DNA from: DASRDZ01 sp035652335
GTDB lineage: Bacteria > Chloroflexota > Dormibacteria > Aeolococcales > Aeolococcaceae
Reading direction: 5' to 3'
Assembly: GCA_035652335.1 (NCBI GenBank)
Contig: DASRDZ010000015.1
Location: forward strand, 17,993 to 81,992
DNA length: 64,000 bases
Positions 17,854 through 26,267 of this stretch are shown piece by piece. How positions within the stretch are numbered: the first letter of the stretch is position 1; every line of letters begins with the position of its first letter. The notes below the pieces were generated by a model. The model had not been told where the DNA came from. It made no database searches and worked only from the letters and a program-made list of their open reading frames with translations. Made by a program: the position numbers and the translations under genes.

Positions 17854-18037
17854 CAGGGCTGTCGAAACACCGCCGTGGCCCGGTGGTCACGGGCCGCCAG
17901 CGGAGGCGAAAGTCATTGCTGCGCAAGGGAAATCGCAACGTTCGGCGGCTTTCGGACGGGTTCGGGCGGCGCCGCCCACCGCTCCTCTTCACATGCCTTC
18001 ACAGCCCGCGACGGCATCGCCAGCCCGGACCGCGCAG

Positions 18038-19711
18038 CTAGCTGGTGACGGCCCCCTTGGCGGCCGAGCTCACCGTGGCGACGTACTTGGCGAACACGCC
18101 ACGCTCGTACTTCGGCGCGGGCGGCTGCCACGCGTCGAGGCGTCGCTGCAGCTCCGCGCCGTCGACCTCGATGGAGAGCGCGCGCTTGTCGACGTCGATC
18201 ACCAGCGGCTCGCCCTCGCGGATCACCGCGATCGGCCCGCCGCGCGCCGCCTCGGGTGCGACGTGGCCGACCATGAGCCCGCGGGTGGCGCCGGAGAAGC
18301 GGCCGTCGGTGATCAGCGCCACCGTCTCCCCCATCCCCTGGCCCACCACGGCTGCGGTGATGCCGAGCATCTCGCGCATCCCCGGGCCGCCGCGCGGACC
18401 CTCGTGGCGGATGACGATGACGTCGCCGTCCCTGATGCTGCGCGCCATGACCGCGGCCATCGCCTCCTCCTCGGAGTCGAAGACGCGCGCGGGGCCGCGA
18501 TGGTACGGACGCTCGTGCCCCGCCACCTTGACCACCGCGCCCTCGGGGGCGAGGTTTCCCTTGAGGATGACCAGCCCGCCGGTGGCCTTGAGCGGGTTGC
18601 CGGGCGTGACCACCACCTCCTGGCCCGGCGTCTCCTGCGCGTCCGCGCACGCCTCGGCGAGGGTGCGGCCGCTGCAGGTGGCCTGCGAGCCGTCCAGGTG
18701 GCCCGACTCGATGAGGCGGCGCGCCACCAGCTGCACCCCGCCCGCCTTCTGCAGGTCGAGCGCGGCGAAGCGGCCGCCGGGACGCAGGTCGGCGATGATC
18801 GGCGTGCGCCGCGAGATCTGGTCGAAGTCGTCAATATCCAGGTCGACGCCGACCTCGTGGGCGATGGCCAGCAGGTGCAGCACCGCGTTGGTCGAGCCCC
18901 CGGTGGCCGCCACGCCGGCGATGGCGTTCTCGAACGCCTTGCGGGTGAGGATGCTGCGCGACGACTGGCCGCGCTCCAGCATGTCGACCGCGACGCGACC
19001 CGCCTGCTCGGCGACGTGCGCCTTGTCGGGATCCACCGCGCCGACGCTGGCGGAGCCGATCGGCGAGAGGCCGATGAACTCCATCACCAGCGCCATGGTG
19101 TTGGCGGTGTACTGCCCGCCGCAGGCGCCGGCGCCCGGGCAGGCGACGTCCTCCAGCTCGCGCAGGTCCTCCTCGTTGATGCGTCCCGCCTCCAGGGCGC
19201 CGATGGCCTCGAAGACGTCCTGCACGGTGACGTCGCGACCGCGGTAGTGGCCGGGCGCGATGGAGCCGCCGTAGAGCACCACGCCGGGGATGTCGAGGCG
19301 CATCAGGCCCATCGCCGCGCCCGGGATGGTCTTGTCGCAGGCGACCAGGCAGACCATGGCGTCGAACATGTGGCCGCGGCCGAGCAGCTCGATGGAGTCG
19401 GCGATGACCTCGCGCGACACCAGCGAGGCCTTCATCCCCTCGGTGCCCATGGTGACGCCGTCGCTGATGGCGATGGTGTTGAACTCCATCGGCGTCGCGC
19501 CCGCCGCGCGCACCCCGCGCTTGACGTGCTCGGCGAGGGCGCGAAGGCCGAGGTTGCAGGGCATCGTCTCGATCCAGGTGTTGGCGATGCCGACGATGGG
19601 ACGGCGCAGCTCCTCGTCGCTGTAGCCGGTGCCCTTGAGCATGGCGCGGGCCCCCGCGCGAGAGGGCCCGTCGAGGAGATGGCGGCTGCGGTGGCGCGGG
19701 TCGACGCTCAT
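18038..19711 (-). CDS. ilvD: dihydroxy-acid dehydratase
   Basis: 557 residues. Fe-S enzyme that dehydrates dihydroxy-isovalerate and -methylvalerate in valine and isoleucine synthesis. Cluster cysteines are seen in MPCNLGLRALAEHVK, CDKTIPGAAMG and GACGGQYTANTM; GSTNAVLHLLAIA and TDGRFSGATRG are also typical. ATG at 19711 is preferred over an in-frame ATG at 19726 because the latter would overlap the -10 box. The start lies in one arm of a perfect inverted repeat. Confidence 0.96.
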   Translation of the reverse strand: MSVDPRHRSRHLLDGPSRAGARAMLKGTGYSDEELRRPIVGIANTWIETMPCNLGLRALAEHVKRGVRAAGATPMEFNTIAISDGVTMGTEGMKASLVSREVIADSIELLGRGHMFDAMVCLVACDKTIPGAAMGLMRLDIPGVVLYGGSIAPGHYRGRDVTVQDVFEAIGALEAGRINEEDLRELEDVACPGAGACGGQYTANTMALVMEFIGLSPIGSASVGAVDPDKAHVAEQAGRVAVDMLERGQSSRSILTRKAFENAIAGVAATGGSTNAVLHLLAIAHEVGVDLDIDDFDQISRRTPIIADLRPGGRFAALDLQKAGGVQLVARRLIESGHLDGSQATCSGRTLAEACADAQETPGQEVVVTPGNPLKATGGLVILKGNLAPEGAVVKVAGHERPYHRGPARVFDSEEEAMAAVMARSIRDGDVIVIRHEGPRGGPGMREMLGITAAVVGQGMGETVALITDGRFSGATRGLMVGHVAPEAARGGPIAVIREGEPLVIDVDKRALSIEVDGAELQRRLDAWQPPAPKYERGVFAKYVATVSSAAKGAVTS

Positions 19712-19727
19712 GGTGTGCGACACCATA
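19710..19727 (-). promoter_or_regulatory. palindrome with -10 box over the ilvD start
   Basis: ATGGTGT-GCG-ACACCAT (19710-19726) is a perfect 7-bp inverted repeat. On the minus strand one arm contains the ilvD start codon and the other forms most of a TATGGT box that ends 10 nt before it. It could be a repressor operator or a hairpin over the start of a near-leaderless mRNA. Confidence 0.45.
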
Positions 19728-19805
19728 GCGGGCGCCGCGGGCGCTGCGCTGCCGGCATCCGCGGGCGGAGTCGGAGGCGGGTGCCGTGCCCCTACCATGC
19801 AGCGG

Positions 19806-20111
19806 ATGCGCCGGCCCCCCTCCCCCGCCCAGGTCGAGCTCGCCATGACCCTGGTGGCCCTGGCGGCCGCGGTGGCGGCGGCGCTGCAGGCGGTGATCGC
19901 GCTGGTCCTCCGGCCGCATCCCGTCCACCCCTCCTGGGCGCCGGGCGCCGCGGCCGGCGCGCTGGCGTTCGCCGCGCTGTGCTCGCTGCTGGTGGGACGG
20001 CTGCGCTTCGGTCCCGCGCAGCAGCGGCGGGTCAGCGTGCTGCGTTGGCTGACCCTGGCGATCGCCCTCGCCGCCGGCGGCGTCGCCCTGGGGGCGGGCC
20101 TGACGGCCTAG
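19806..20111 (+). CDS. small membrane protein, unknown
   Basis: 101 residues with three hydrophobic segments (about 11-30, 41-60, 75-100) and basic loops; no family recognised. Divergent from ilvD and convergent with leuD, 4 bp apart. ATG at 19806 is chosen since a TACCAT box (19793-19798) ends 7 nt before it, the leaderless spacing seen elsewhere in this window; ATG at 19797 overlaps that box. Confidence 0.5.
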   Translation: MRRPPSPAQVELAMTLVALAAAVAAALQAVIALVLRPHPVHPSWAPGAAAGALAFAALCSLLVGRLRFGPAQQRRVSVLRWLTLAIALAAGGVALGAGLTA

Positions 20112-20115
20112 CCGG

Positions 20116-20745
20116 CTACCGCCCGGCCGCGCTCAGCGCGGTTGTCACCGGAAGGAACGGGGGGCGGCGCTGCTCGAAGGCGGCGATGTCGGCGTCGTGC
20201 TGCAGCGTCAGGGAGATGTCGTCGAGCCCGTCGAGGAGGCGGTGGCGCGACTCGGGATCGATGTCGAAGTGCTGGGTCTCGCCGTTGAAGGAGACGGTGC
20301 ACGACTCGAGGTCGACGGTGGCCTGCAGGCCGGGCTCCTCCTGGGCCGCGTCGAGCCAGCGCTCGACCACCGGCTCGGGGAGCTGGATGGGGAGCAGGCC
20401 GCCCTTCAGGGAGTTGCTGTAGAAGATGTCCGAGAAGGACGGGGCGATCACGGCGCGGACGCCGTAGTCCTGCAGCGCCCAGACGGCGTGCTCGCGCGAC
20501 GAGCCGCTGCCGAAGTTGCGCCCGGCGATGAGGATCGGTGCGCCGCGCCAGGGCTCGCGGTTGAGCTCGAAGTCGGGGCGCTCGGTGACACCGTCGGCCT
20601 CGAAGCGCCAGTCGTAGAAGAGGAAGGGCCCGTAGCCCGTGCGCTCGATGCGCTTGAGGAACTGCTTGGGGATGATCTGGTCGGTGTCGACGTTGGGACG
20701 CGCCATCGGCGCGGCGATGCCGGTGACGGTGCGGAACTTCTCCAT
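20116..20745 (-). CDS. leuD: 3-isopropylmalate dehydratase small subunit
   Basis: 209 residues, swivelling domain of isopropylmalate isomerase. Shows ARPNVDTDQIIPKQFLKRI near the N-terminus and the substrate-loop signature NFGSGSSREHAVWALQDYG. Partner of LeuC; together they isomerise 2- to 3-isopropylmalate. The ATG lies 2 bp after the leuC stop. Confidence 0.96.
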   Translation of the reverse strand: MEKFRTVTGIAAPMARPNVDTDQIIPKQFLKRIERTGYGPFLFYDWRFEADGVTERPDFELNREPWRGAPILIAGRNFGSGSSREHAVWALQDYGVRAVIAPSFSDIFYSNSLKGGLLPIQLPEPVVERWLDAAQEEPGLQATVDLESCTVSFNGETQHFDIDPESRHRLLDGLDDISLTLQHDADIAAFEQRRPPFLPVTTALSAAGR

Positions 20746-20747
20746 GC

Positions 20748-22169
20748 TCAGCGCGCCCCCGCCGGCTGCGGCTCGCCGAGCGAGCGCACGTCGGTGAGAT
20801 GCCCGGCCACCGCGGCCGCCGCCGCCATCGCCGGCGAGACGAGATGGGTGCGGCCGCCGCGGCCCTGCCGCCCTTCGAAGTTGCGGTTCGAGGTCGAGGC
20901 GCAGCGCTCGCCGGGCTGCAGCACGTCGGGGTTCATGGCCAGGCACATCGAGCATCCCGGCTCCCGCCAGTCGAAGCCCGCGTCGCGGAACACGGCGTCG
21001 AGGCCCTCGGCCTCCGCCTGCCGCTTCACCTGCATCGACCCCGGCACCACCAGCGCGTGCACGCCCGAGGCGACCCGCCGCCCGCGCGCCACCGCCGCGG
21101 CCTCGCGGAGGTCCTCGATGCGCCCGTTGGTGCAGGAGCCGATGAACACCTTCTGCACCTCCAGCGAGTCGAGCCGCTCGCCCGCGCTGACACCCATGTA
21201 CTCGAGGGCGCGGCGCACCGCGGAGCGCTCGATGGGGTCCTCGTACTGGTCGGGATGCGGCACCGCGGCGGTCACCGGCAGCACCTGCGCCGGGTTGGTC
21301 CCCCAGGACACCTGGGGCACGATGGCGGCCGCGTCGATCAGGACACTCTTGTCATAAACAGCGCCGCCGTCGGAGGCCAGCGAGCGCCAGTCGGCCACCG
21401 CCTCGTCCCACCGTGCACCCGAGGGCGCACCGGGCCGCCCCTCGATGTAGGCGAACGTGGTCTCGTCGGGCGACACCATGCCGGCGCGGCCGCCGCCCTC
21501 GATCGACATGTTGCACACCGTCATCCGCCCCTCCATCGAGAGGGCGCGGATGGCCGATCCCGTGTACTCGATGACGTGGCCCACCGCTCCGTCGACGCCG
21601 ATCTGCCCGATGACCTCCAGGATCAGGTCCTTGGCGCCGACGCCGAAGCCCAGCGCGCCGTCGACGCGGACCTCCATCGTCTTCGGCCGCCGCTGCACCA
21701 GCGTCTGGGTGGCCAGCACGTGCTCCACCTCGGAGGTGCCGATGCCGAACGCCAGCGCCCCGAAGGCGCCGTGGGTGGCGGTGTGCGAGTCGCCGCAGAC
21801 GATGGTCATGCCCGGCTGGGTCAGCCCCAGCTCCGGACCGATGATGTGCACGATGCCCTGGCGGGGATCGCCGAGCCCGAAGCAGGGGATGCCGAACTCG
21901 CGGCAGTTGGCCTGGAGGACGTCCATCTGCTGCTTGGCGACGGGGTCGGCGATGGGCAGCGCGCGGTCGGTGGTGGGGACGTTGTGGTCCATCGTCGCCA
22001 CCGTCAGGTCGGGGCGGCGCACCCGGCGCCCGCTGAGTCGCAGGCCCTCGAAGGCCTGCGGCGAGGTCACCTCGTGGACGAGGTGGAGGTCGATGAAGAT
22101 GATCGCCGTGCCGCCGTCGTCGCGCACGACGTGGCGGCGCCAGATCTTGTCGAAGAGGGTCTCGGCCAT
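20748..22169 (-). CDS. leuC: 3-isopropylmalate dehydratase large subunit
   Basis: 473 residues from ATG 22169. Aconitase-type 4Fe-4S subunit: cluster ligands in FIGSCTNGRIEDLR and GCSMCLAMNPD; also MDHNVPT and GDSHTATHGAFGALAFGIG near the N-terminus. Begins MAETLFDKIWRRHVV, the usual family start; an ATG at 22181 overlaps the -10 box. Forms a two-gene operon with leuD, separate from leuAB, so leucine synthesis is split over two control units. Confidence 0.96.
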   Translation of the reverse strand: MAETLFDKIWRRHVVRDDGGTAIIFIDLHLVHEVTSPQAFEGLRLSGRRVRRPDLTVATMDHNVPTTDRALPIADPVAKQQMDVLQANCREFGIPCFGLGDPRQGIVHIIGPELGLTQPGMTIVCGDSHTATHGAFGALAFGIGTSEVEHVLATQTLVQRRPKTMEVRVDGALGFGVGAKDLILEVIGQIGVDGAVGHVIEYTGSAIRALSMEGRMTVCNMSIEGGGRAGMVSPDETTFAYIEGRPGAPSGARWDEAVADWRSLASDGGAVYDKSVLIDAAAIVPQVSWGTNPAQVLPVTAAVPHPDQYEDPIERSAVRRALEYMGVSAGERLDSLEVQKVFIGSCTNGRIEDLREAAAVARGRRVASGVHALVVPGSMQVKRQAEAEGLDAVFRDAGFDWREPGCSMCLAMNPDVLQPGERCASTSNRNFEGRQGRGGRTHLVSPAMAAAAAVAGHLTDVRSLGEPQPAGAR

Positions 22170-22179
22170 GAGGCCGCCC

Positions 22180-22185
22180 ATGATA
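22180..22185 (-). promoter_or_regulatory. -10 box (TATCAT) of leuCD
   Basis: TATCAT ends 10 nt before the leuC ATG, giving a leader of only a few bases at most. No T-box or ribosome-binding site is seen. Confidence 0.4.
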
Positions 22186-22233
22186 CGGGCCGCCCCGCCT
22201 CAGCCCTGAGCGCGGCGTCCGCCGCGGCCGCCG

Positions 22234-23391
22234 TCAGGCGCTGCCGAAGAGGCGGCGCTCGATGATGTCGTCGACGTCGGGGTCGACCGGCGGGGCGGCC
22301 ACGTCGTTGGGGACGACGGCGGCCCGGGTCTGCTTCTCGGCGGCCTTGACCGGCGCGGGCCTGCCCCGGCCGAAGATGCCCTTGGGCTTCTTGCGGCCGC
22401 CGGCCGAGCCCATCACCTCGGAGCGCACGTAGGCGAGCTCGTCGCCCAGCTCCTCCATGCGCTGCTCGGCGCGCATGCGCAGCTCGTCGGCCTCGCGGGC
22501 CCGGGCCGTGGCGGCGAGGGCCTCGCCCCGGACGGCCTCGACGTCGTCGGTGAGGCGCACGATGTCGGCGCGCGCCGCGCCCAGCTCGGCGGTGGCCGCC
22601 TCCATGGCGGCCTGCCCGTCGGCGATGCGCTGCTGCAGGGCGGCGATGGCCGCGCTGGCCTCGCTCTGGATCTGCTCGACCTGCTCGCGGTGCTGCGCGG
22701 CCTGCTCGGCGTGGGCGCGCTCCGCCGTGTGGCGCTCGTCCTCGAGGGTGCGGTGGTACTCGTCGCGCTCGCGGCTGAGCAGCGCCTCGACCTCGGCCTC
22801 GCGCTGCTCCCACTGCGCCTGCAGGGTGCTCAGCTGCTCCTGGAACGACACGGTGTGCAGGCGCGTCTGCTCGTGCGCCTCGCGCTCCGCGTGCAGCTCG
22901 GCGTTGACGGTGTTGAGCTGCGTGCCCAGTTCGTCGAGCGCGCTCAGCTGCTCGCTGGCGACGCGCTCCCAGTGCTGGCGCGAGCGCTGCTCGGCGGCCA
23001 GCTCGTCCTCGACTCCGGCGAGGCGCTGGTGCACCTCGTCGAGCTCGCTGGCGGCGGCGCCGAGGTCGTCGCGGGCGGCGGCGAGCGCCTCCTCGAGACG
23101 CTGGGCGCGGCGCTCGATCTCGAAGGCGTGGTGGTGCAGGACCGGCGCGGCCGGCTCCTCCTCGCCCCTGGCGGCGCGCTGGCGCCGGGCCAGGCCGAAC
23201 CAGCCCCGCCGCTGCTGCTCCTCCTTCCCGTCGCGCGCAGCGGGCACTGCCGGCTGCGGCTCGGGCTCGGCGACGGCCACGCGCTCGTCGACGGAACCGG
23301 AGAGGAGGTCGACGGGGACGTCGGTGAGCGCCTGGCGGATCGCCTGGCGCTGCGGTCCCGGGTGGTGTGCGTTGCGGTTGCGCTTCGACAT
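22234..23391 (-). CDS. long coiled-coil protein
   Basis: 385 residues. An acidic/Pro-rich N-terminus (about 1-90) leads into an almost continuous coiled coil (about 95-320) rich in Glu, Ala, Gln, Arg and Leu in heptads, then a basic patch (GGRKKPKGIFGRGRP) and a tail ending DPDVDDIIERRLFGSA. No enzyme motif. The ATG lies 2 bp after the stop of the REC-ParA gene, so the two are co-translated. A scaffold or polar landmark for the CpaE-like ATPase is a reasonable inference, not shown. Confidence 0.6.
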   Translation of the reverse strand: MSKRNRNAHHPGPQRQAIRQALTDVPVDLLSGSVDERVAVAEPEPQPAVPAARDGKEEQQRRGWFGLARRQRAARGEEEPAAPVLHHHAFEIERRAQRLEEALAAARDDLGAAASELDEVHQRLAGVEDELAAEQRSRQHWERVASEQLSALDELGTQLNTVNAELHAEREAHEQTRLHTVSFQEQLSTLQAQWEQREAEVEALLSRERDEYHRTLEDERHTAERAHAEQAAQHREQVEQIQSEASAAIAALQQRIADGQAAMEAATAELGAARADIVRLTDDVEAVRGEALAATARAREADELRMRAEQRMEELGDELAYVRSEVMGSAGGRKKPKGIFGRGRPAPVKAAEKQTRAAVVPNDVAAPPVDPDVDDIIERRLFGSA

Positions 23392-23393
23392 CT

Positions 23394-24509
23394 CTAGAGC
23401 ATCGTGGCCAGGTCGCCGATGGCGGCGACGGCTGGGCTGTTGGGCTGGGAGAGGGTGACCGGGCGCCCCGTCGACACCGCGTCGGGGAACGACTGGCCGC
23501 CGTGCGGGATGGTCACCGCCACCGGGCGGCGCAGGAAGGCCTCGGCGCGGCGCGCGTCGATGGCCGGCACGTCGATGATCCGGTTGAGGACGACCAGGAC
23601 CCGCTCGTCGGGGACGCCCAGGCTCTGCAGCACGCCGACCAGCTCCTTGGTGCGGCGCAGCGAGGTGATCTCCGGCGAGGTGACCACCACCAGGCGGTCG
23701 CTCTGCTCGTACACCGACAGGGCCAGGTCCTGGTACGACGGGGGCAGGTCGGCGATGACGTAGTCGTGCAGCGAGCGCAGCTTGACGGTGACCGCGGACA
23801 CGGCCTCCTCGGTGACCGCCGACGCCTCGTGCGGCTTGAGCGGCGCGGCCAGCACCTTGGCGCCGCTGGAGTGGCGGACCAGGTAGTCGTCCCACTGAAA
23901 GGCGTCGCCCATGGTCTGCATCTCGCGGACCGCGTCGCCGACGCTGAGCTTGGGCTGCAGGTCGAACATCACCGGCAGGTCGCCGTGCTCGAGGTTGAGG
24001 TCGTAGGCGCACACCGTCTCGCTGCGGCGGCCCAGCAGGACCGCGAGGTTGGCGGTCAGCATGGTGGTGCCGACGCCGCCCTTGGCGGCGGTGACTGTGA
24101 TCAGCTTGCCGGTGGTGGGCTGCAGGCCGCTGCCGTTGGTGGCCCGCGAGCGGCGCAGCAGCGCGTCGATCTTGAGGCCGAGGACCTCCATGTCGACGGG
24201 CTTGGTGACGTAGTCGTCGGCGCCGGACTCGTAGCCGGCGACCAACTCGTTGGCCTCGGAGTGGGCGCTGAGCAGGATCACCGGGATGGCCGCGGTCGCG
24301 GGGTTGCGGCGGATGGTGCGGACCAGCTCGTAGCCGTCCATCTCCGGCATGGCGACGTCGCTGACCACGAGGTCGGGAGCCTCGTCGCGGGCGACGGTCC
24401 AGCCTTCCAGGCCGTTGTCGGCGATGGCGACGTCGTAGCCGCGCGCCTCGAAGAAGCGCTTGAGCAGCTTGCGGACAGAGGGTTCGTCGTCGACGACCAG
24501 CAGTTTCAT
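23394..24509 (-). CDS. CpaE-like protein: response-regulator receiver fused to ParA/MinD ATPase
   Basis: 371 residues. Residues 1-122 are a canonical receiver: VVDDEP acidic pair, SDVAMPEMDGYE phospho-acceptor, ILLSAH switch and TKPVD lysine. Residues about 135-371 are a ParA/MinD-type ATPase with the deviant Walker A KGGVGTTMLTANLA, YDLNLEHGDLP and LPPSYQDL. The layout matches CpaE/TadZ pilus-localisation proteins, but with an intact phosphorylation site. The ATG overlaps the histidine-kinase stop (ATGA), so that kinase is the likely partner. Confidence 0.85.
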   Translation of the reverse strand: MKLLVVDDEPSVRKLLKRFFEARGYDVAIADNGLEGWTVARDEAPDLVVSDVAMPEMDGYELVRTIRRNPATAAIPVILLSAHSEANELVAGYESGADDYVTKPVDMEVLGLKIDALLRRSRATNGSGLQPTTGKLITVTAAKGGVGTTMLTANLAVLLGRRSETVCAYDLNLEHGDLPVMFDLQPKLSVGDAVREMQTMGDAFQWDDYLVRHSSGAKVLAAPLKPHEASAVTEEAVSAVTVKLRSLHDYVIADLPPSYQDLALSVYEQSDRLVVVTSPEITSLRRTKELVGVLQSLGVPDERVLVVLNRIIDVPAIDARRAEAFLRRPVAVTIPHGGQSFPDAVSTGRPVTLSQPNSPAVAAIGDLATML

Positions 24510-26164
24510 CGGGCTCCCTCGGGGACGGCGGCGGTGGTGGCGGAAGTGCCCACCCGGGTGTACTCGGCGGGTGCGGGGAAGTACATGGTCTGCGGCAGGG
24601 TGACGTGGAAGGTGCTGCCGCGGCCCACCTCGGACTCGACCCAGATGCGTCCGCCGTGCAGCTCGACGAGTCCCTTGACGATGGAGAGACCCAGGCCGGT
24701 GCCGGGGATCCCCTTGGTGTCGTAGGAGGAGACGCGGAAGAAGCGGTCGAAGATCCGCGAGCGCGCCTCGGGCGGGATGCCCACGCCCTGGTCGCTGACG
24801 CAGAGCTCGAGCCAGCGGTCGCTGGGGTGGGCGCTCACCCGCACGGCGCCGCCGCGCGGGCTGTACTTCACCGCGTTGCTCACCAGGTTGAGAAGGATCT
24901 GCATCACCTTGTCGGGGTCGCCCGAGACGCTGGGGACGTCGTCGGGCACGTCGTTGACCAGGTCGTGGTTGGGCGCGCCGGTGGCGAGCTGCTTGACCAC
25001 CTGGTCGACCATGGGACGGACGCGCACCTCGCGCATGTCGAGGGTCTCGCCGCCGGCGTTGATCGCCTGCTCCTGGAGCATGCGCTCGACGTAGGTGGAG
25101 AGGCGCACCGCGTTCTCGTAGATCTCGGTGGCGAAGTCGCGCGACTCGTCGCCCTCGACGTCGCCGTCGCGGATCATCTGGGCGAAGCCGCGGATGCCCA
25201 TCAGCGGGGTCTTCAGCTCGTGGGAGACGGTGCTGATCACCTCGCTGTAGAGGCGCTCCGACTCGGTGAGCTTGTCGAGCACCTCGCGCTCCTGGCCGTA
25301 GAGCTGGTTGAGCTCCTCCAGGCGGAGGCTGAGCGCCCGCTCCTGCTCGTGCACCCGCGCGTTCTCGAGCGCGATGGCGGCGCTGTTGCCGACGGTGGCC
25401 ACCAGCAGTAGGTCGTCGTCGCTGAACTGCACCGCGGGGGCGCGGCGCACCAGGGTGAGCGCGCCGACGACGCGCTCGCCGAGGCAGAGGGGCACGCCCA
25501 GCATGCTGCGCGAGCTGCGCCCGTCGAGCGAGGCGAACCGGACATCCATGTCCGAATCTCCGACGATGGTGGGCGCCCGGTTGGCCACCACCCAGCCGAC
25601 CACGCCCTCGCCCACCTCGAAGGAGCGGAGCTGCTCGGCGTGGAGCTCGTAGCCCCAGGCGGCGCGAATGAAGAGGCGGCCGCCGCGGTCGAGGAGGAAG
25701 AGGGTCGCGGTGTCGAAGTGGAGCACCTGGCCCAGGGCGCTGAACACGCCGTTGAGCGTGTGCTCCATGTCGGGGCTGGCCGTCAGCGTGCGGCTGACGT
25801 CGTGGAGCAGGTCGAGCTGGGCGTGCCCGGCGAGCTGGGCGTGCACCCGGACGATGAGGTCGATGAGCTCCCGGTCGGGATGCTTGCCGGCCAGGCCGCG
25901 GATGTCCTCGGCGCCGAGCATCAGCACCGGCACCTTGTGCAGGGCGGGCTCCGCCCGCACCCGGCTCTCCGGGTTGGGCTGGAGGTCGGGCATGCGCGGG
26001 TCGATGACCGCCAGCTGCACCCCCGCGTGGGCGCGCTCGGCCAGCTGGGCCAGCGTCGCCGCCTCGACGATGACGTAGCCCTGGCGCGTGAAGGCGCGCT
26101 CGGCCCGCCGGCGCAGGCCCGAGTCAGCCGAAGCGATGCAGAGGGGGACGGATGGGTCGGTCAT
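24506..26164 (-). CDS. GAF-domain sensor histidine kinase
   Basis: 552 residues from ATG 26164 (ATG 26176 is alternative). N-terminal receiver-like domain (about 5-120, AVIDPRMPDLQ), GAF domain (about 135-285), HisKA with the phosphorylated His in VSHELKTPLMGIRGF, and HATPase with LLNLVSNAVKYSP, DQGVGIPPE and GTGLGLSIVKGLVELHGG. No membrane segments, so a cytoplasmic sensor. Coupled by ATGA overlap to the REC-ParA gene. Confidence 0.93.
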   Translation of the reverse strand: MTDPSVPLCIASADSGLRRRAERAFTRQGYVIVEAATLAQLAERAHAGVQLAVIDPRMPDLQPNPESRVRAEPALHKVPVLMLGAEDIRGLAGKHPDRELIDLIVRVHAQLAGHAQLDLLHDVSRTLTASPDMEHTLNGVFSALGQVLHFDTATLFLLDRGGRLFIRAAWGYELHAEQLRSFEVGEGVVGWVVANRAPTIVGDSDMDVRFASLDGRSSRSMLGVPLCLGERVVGALTLVRRAPAVQFSDDDLLLVATVGNSAAIALENARVHEQERALSLRLEELNQLYGQEREVLDKLTESERLYSEVISTVSHELKTPLMGIRGFAQMIRDGDVEGDESRDFATEIYENAVRLSTYVERMLQEQAINAGGETLDMREVRVRPMVDQVVKQLATGAPNHDLVNDVPDDVPSVSGDPDKVMQILLNLVSNAVKYSPRGGAVRVSAHPSDRWLELCVSDQGVGIPPEARSRIFDRFFRVSSYDTKGIPGTGLGLSIVKGLVELHGGRIWVESEVGRGSTFHVTLPQTMYFPAPAEYTRVGTSATTAAVPEGAR

Positions 26165-26174
26165 CGGCGCGGCC

Positions 26175-26180
26175 ATCGTA
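26175..26180 (-). promoter_or_regulatory. -10 box (TACGAT) of the kinase operon
   Basis: TACGAT ends 10 nt before the ATG at 26164, the same spacing as at ilvD and leuC. No ribosome-binding site is visible. Confidence 0.35.
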
Positions 26181-26267
26181 TGTGTGGCCTCCCGCCGTCT
26201 CGGACGGTGTTACCGGACGGTCGCCGACCCGTGGCGGGCGCAACGGCAGGCGCGCTCTCGCAGCGGA

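Noticed and set aside
17964..17977. 14-bp palindrome as intrinsic terminator of ilvD
   Set aside because: No T-run follows on the minus strand; kept only as a remark.
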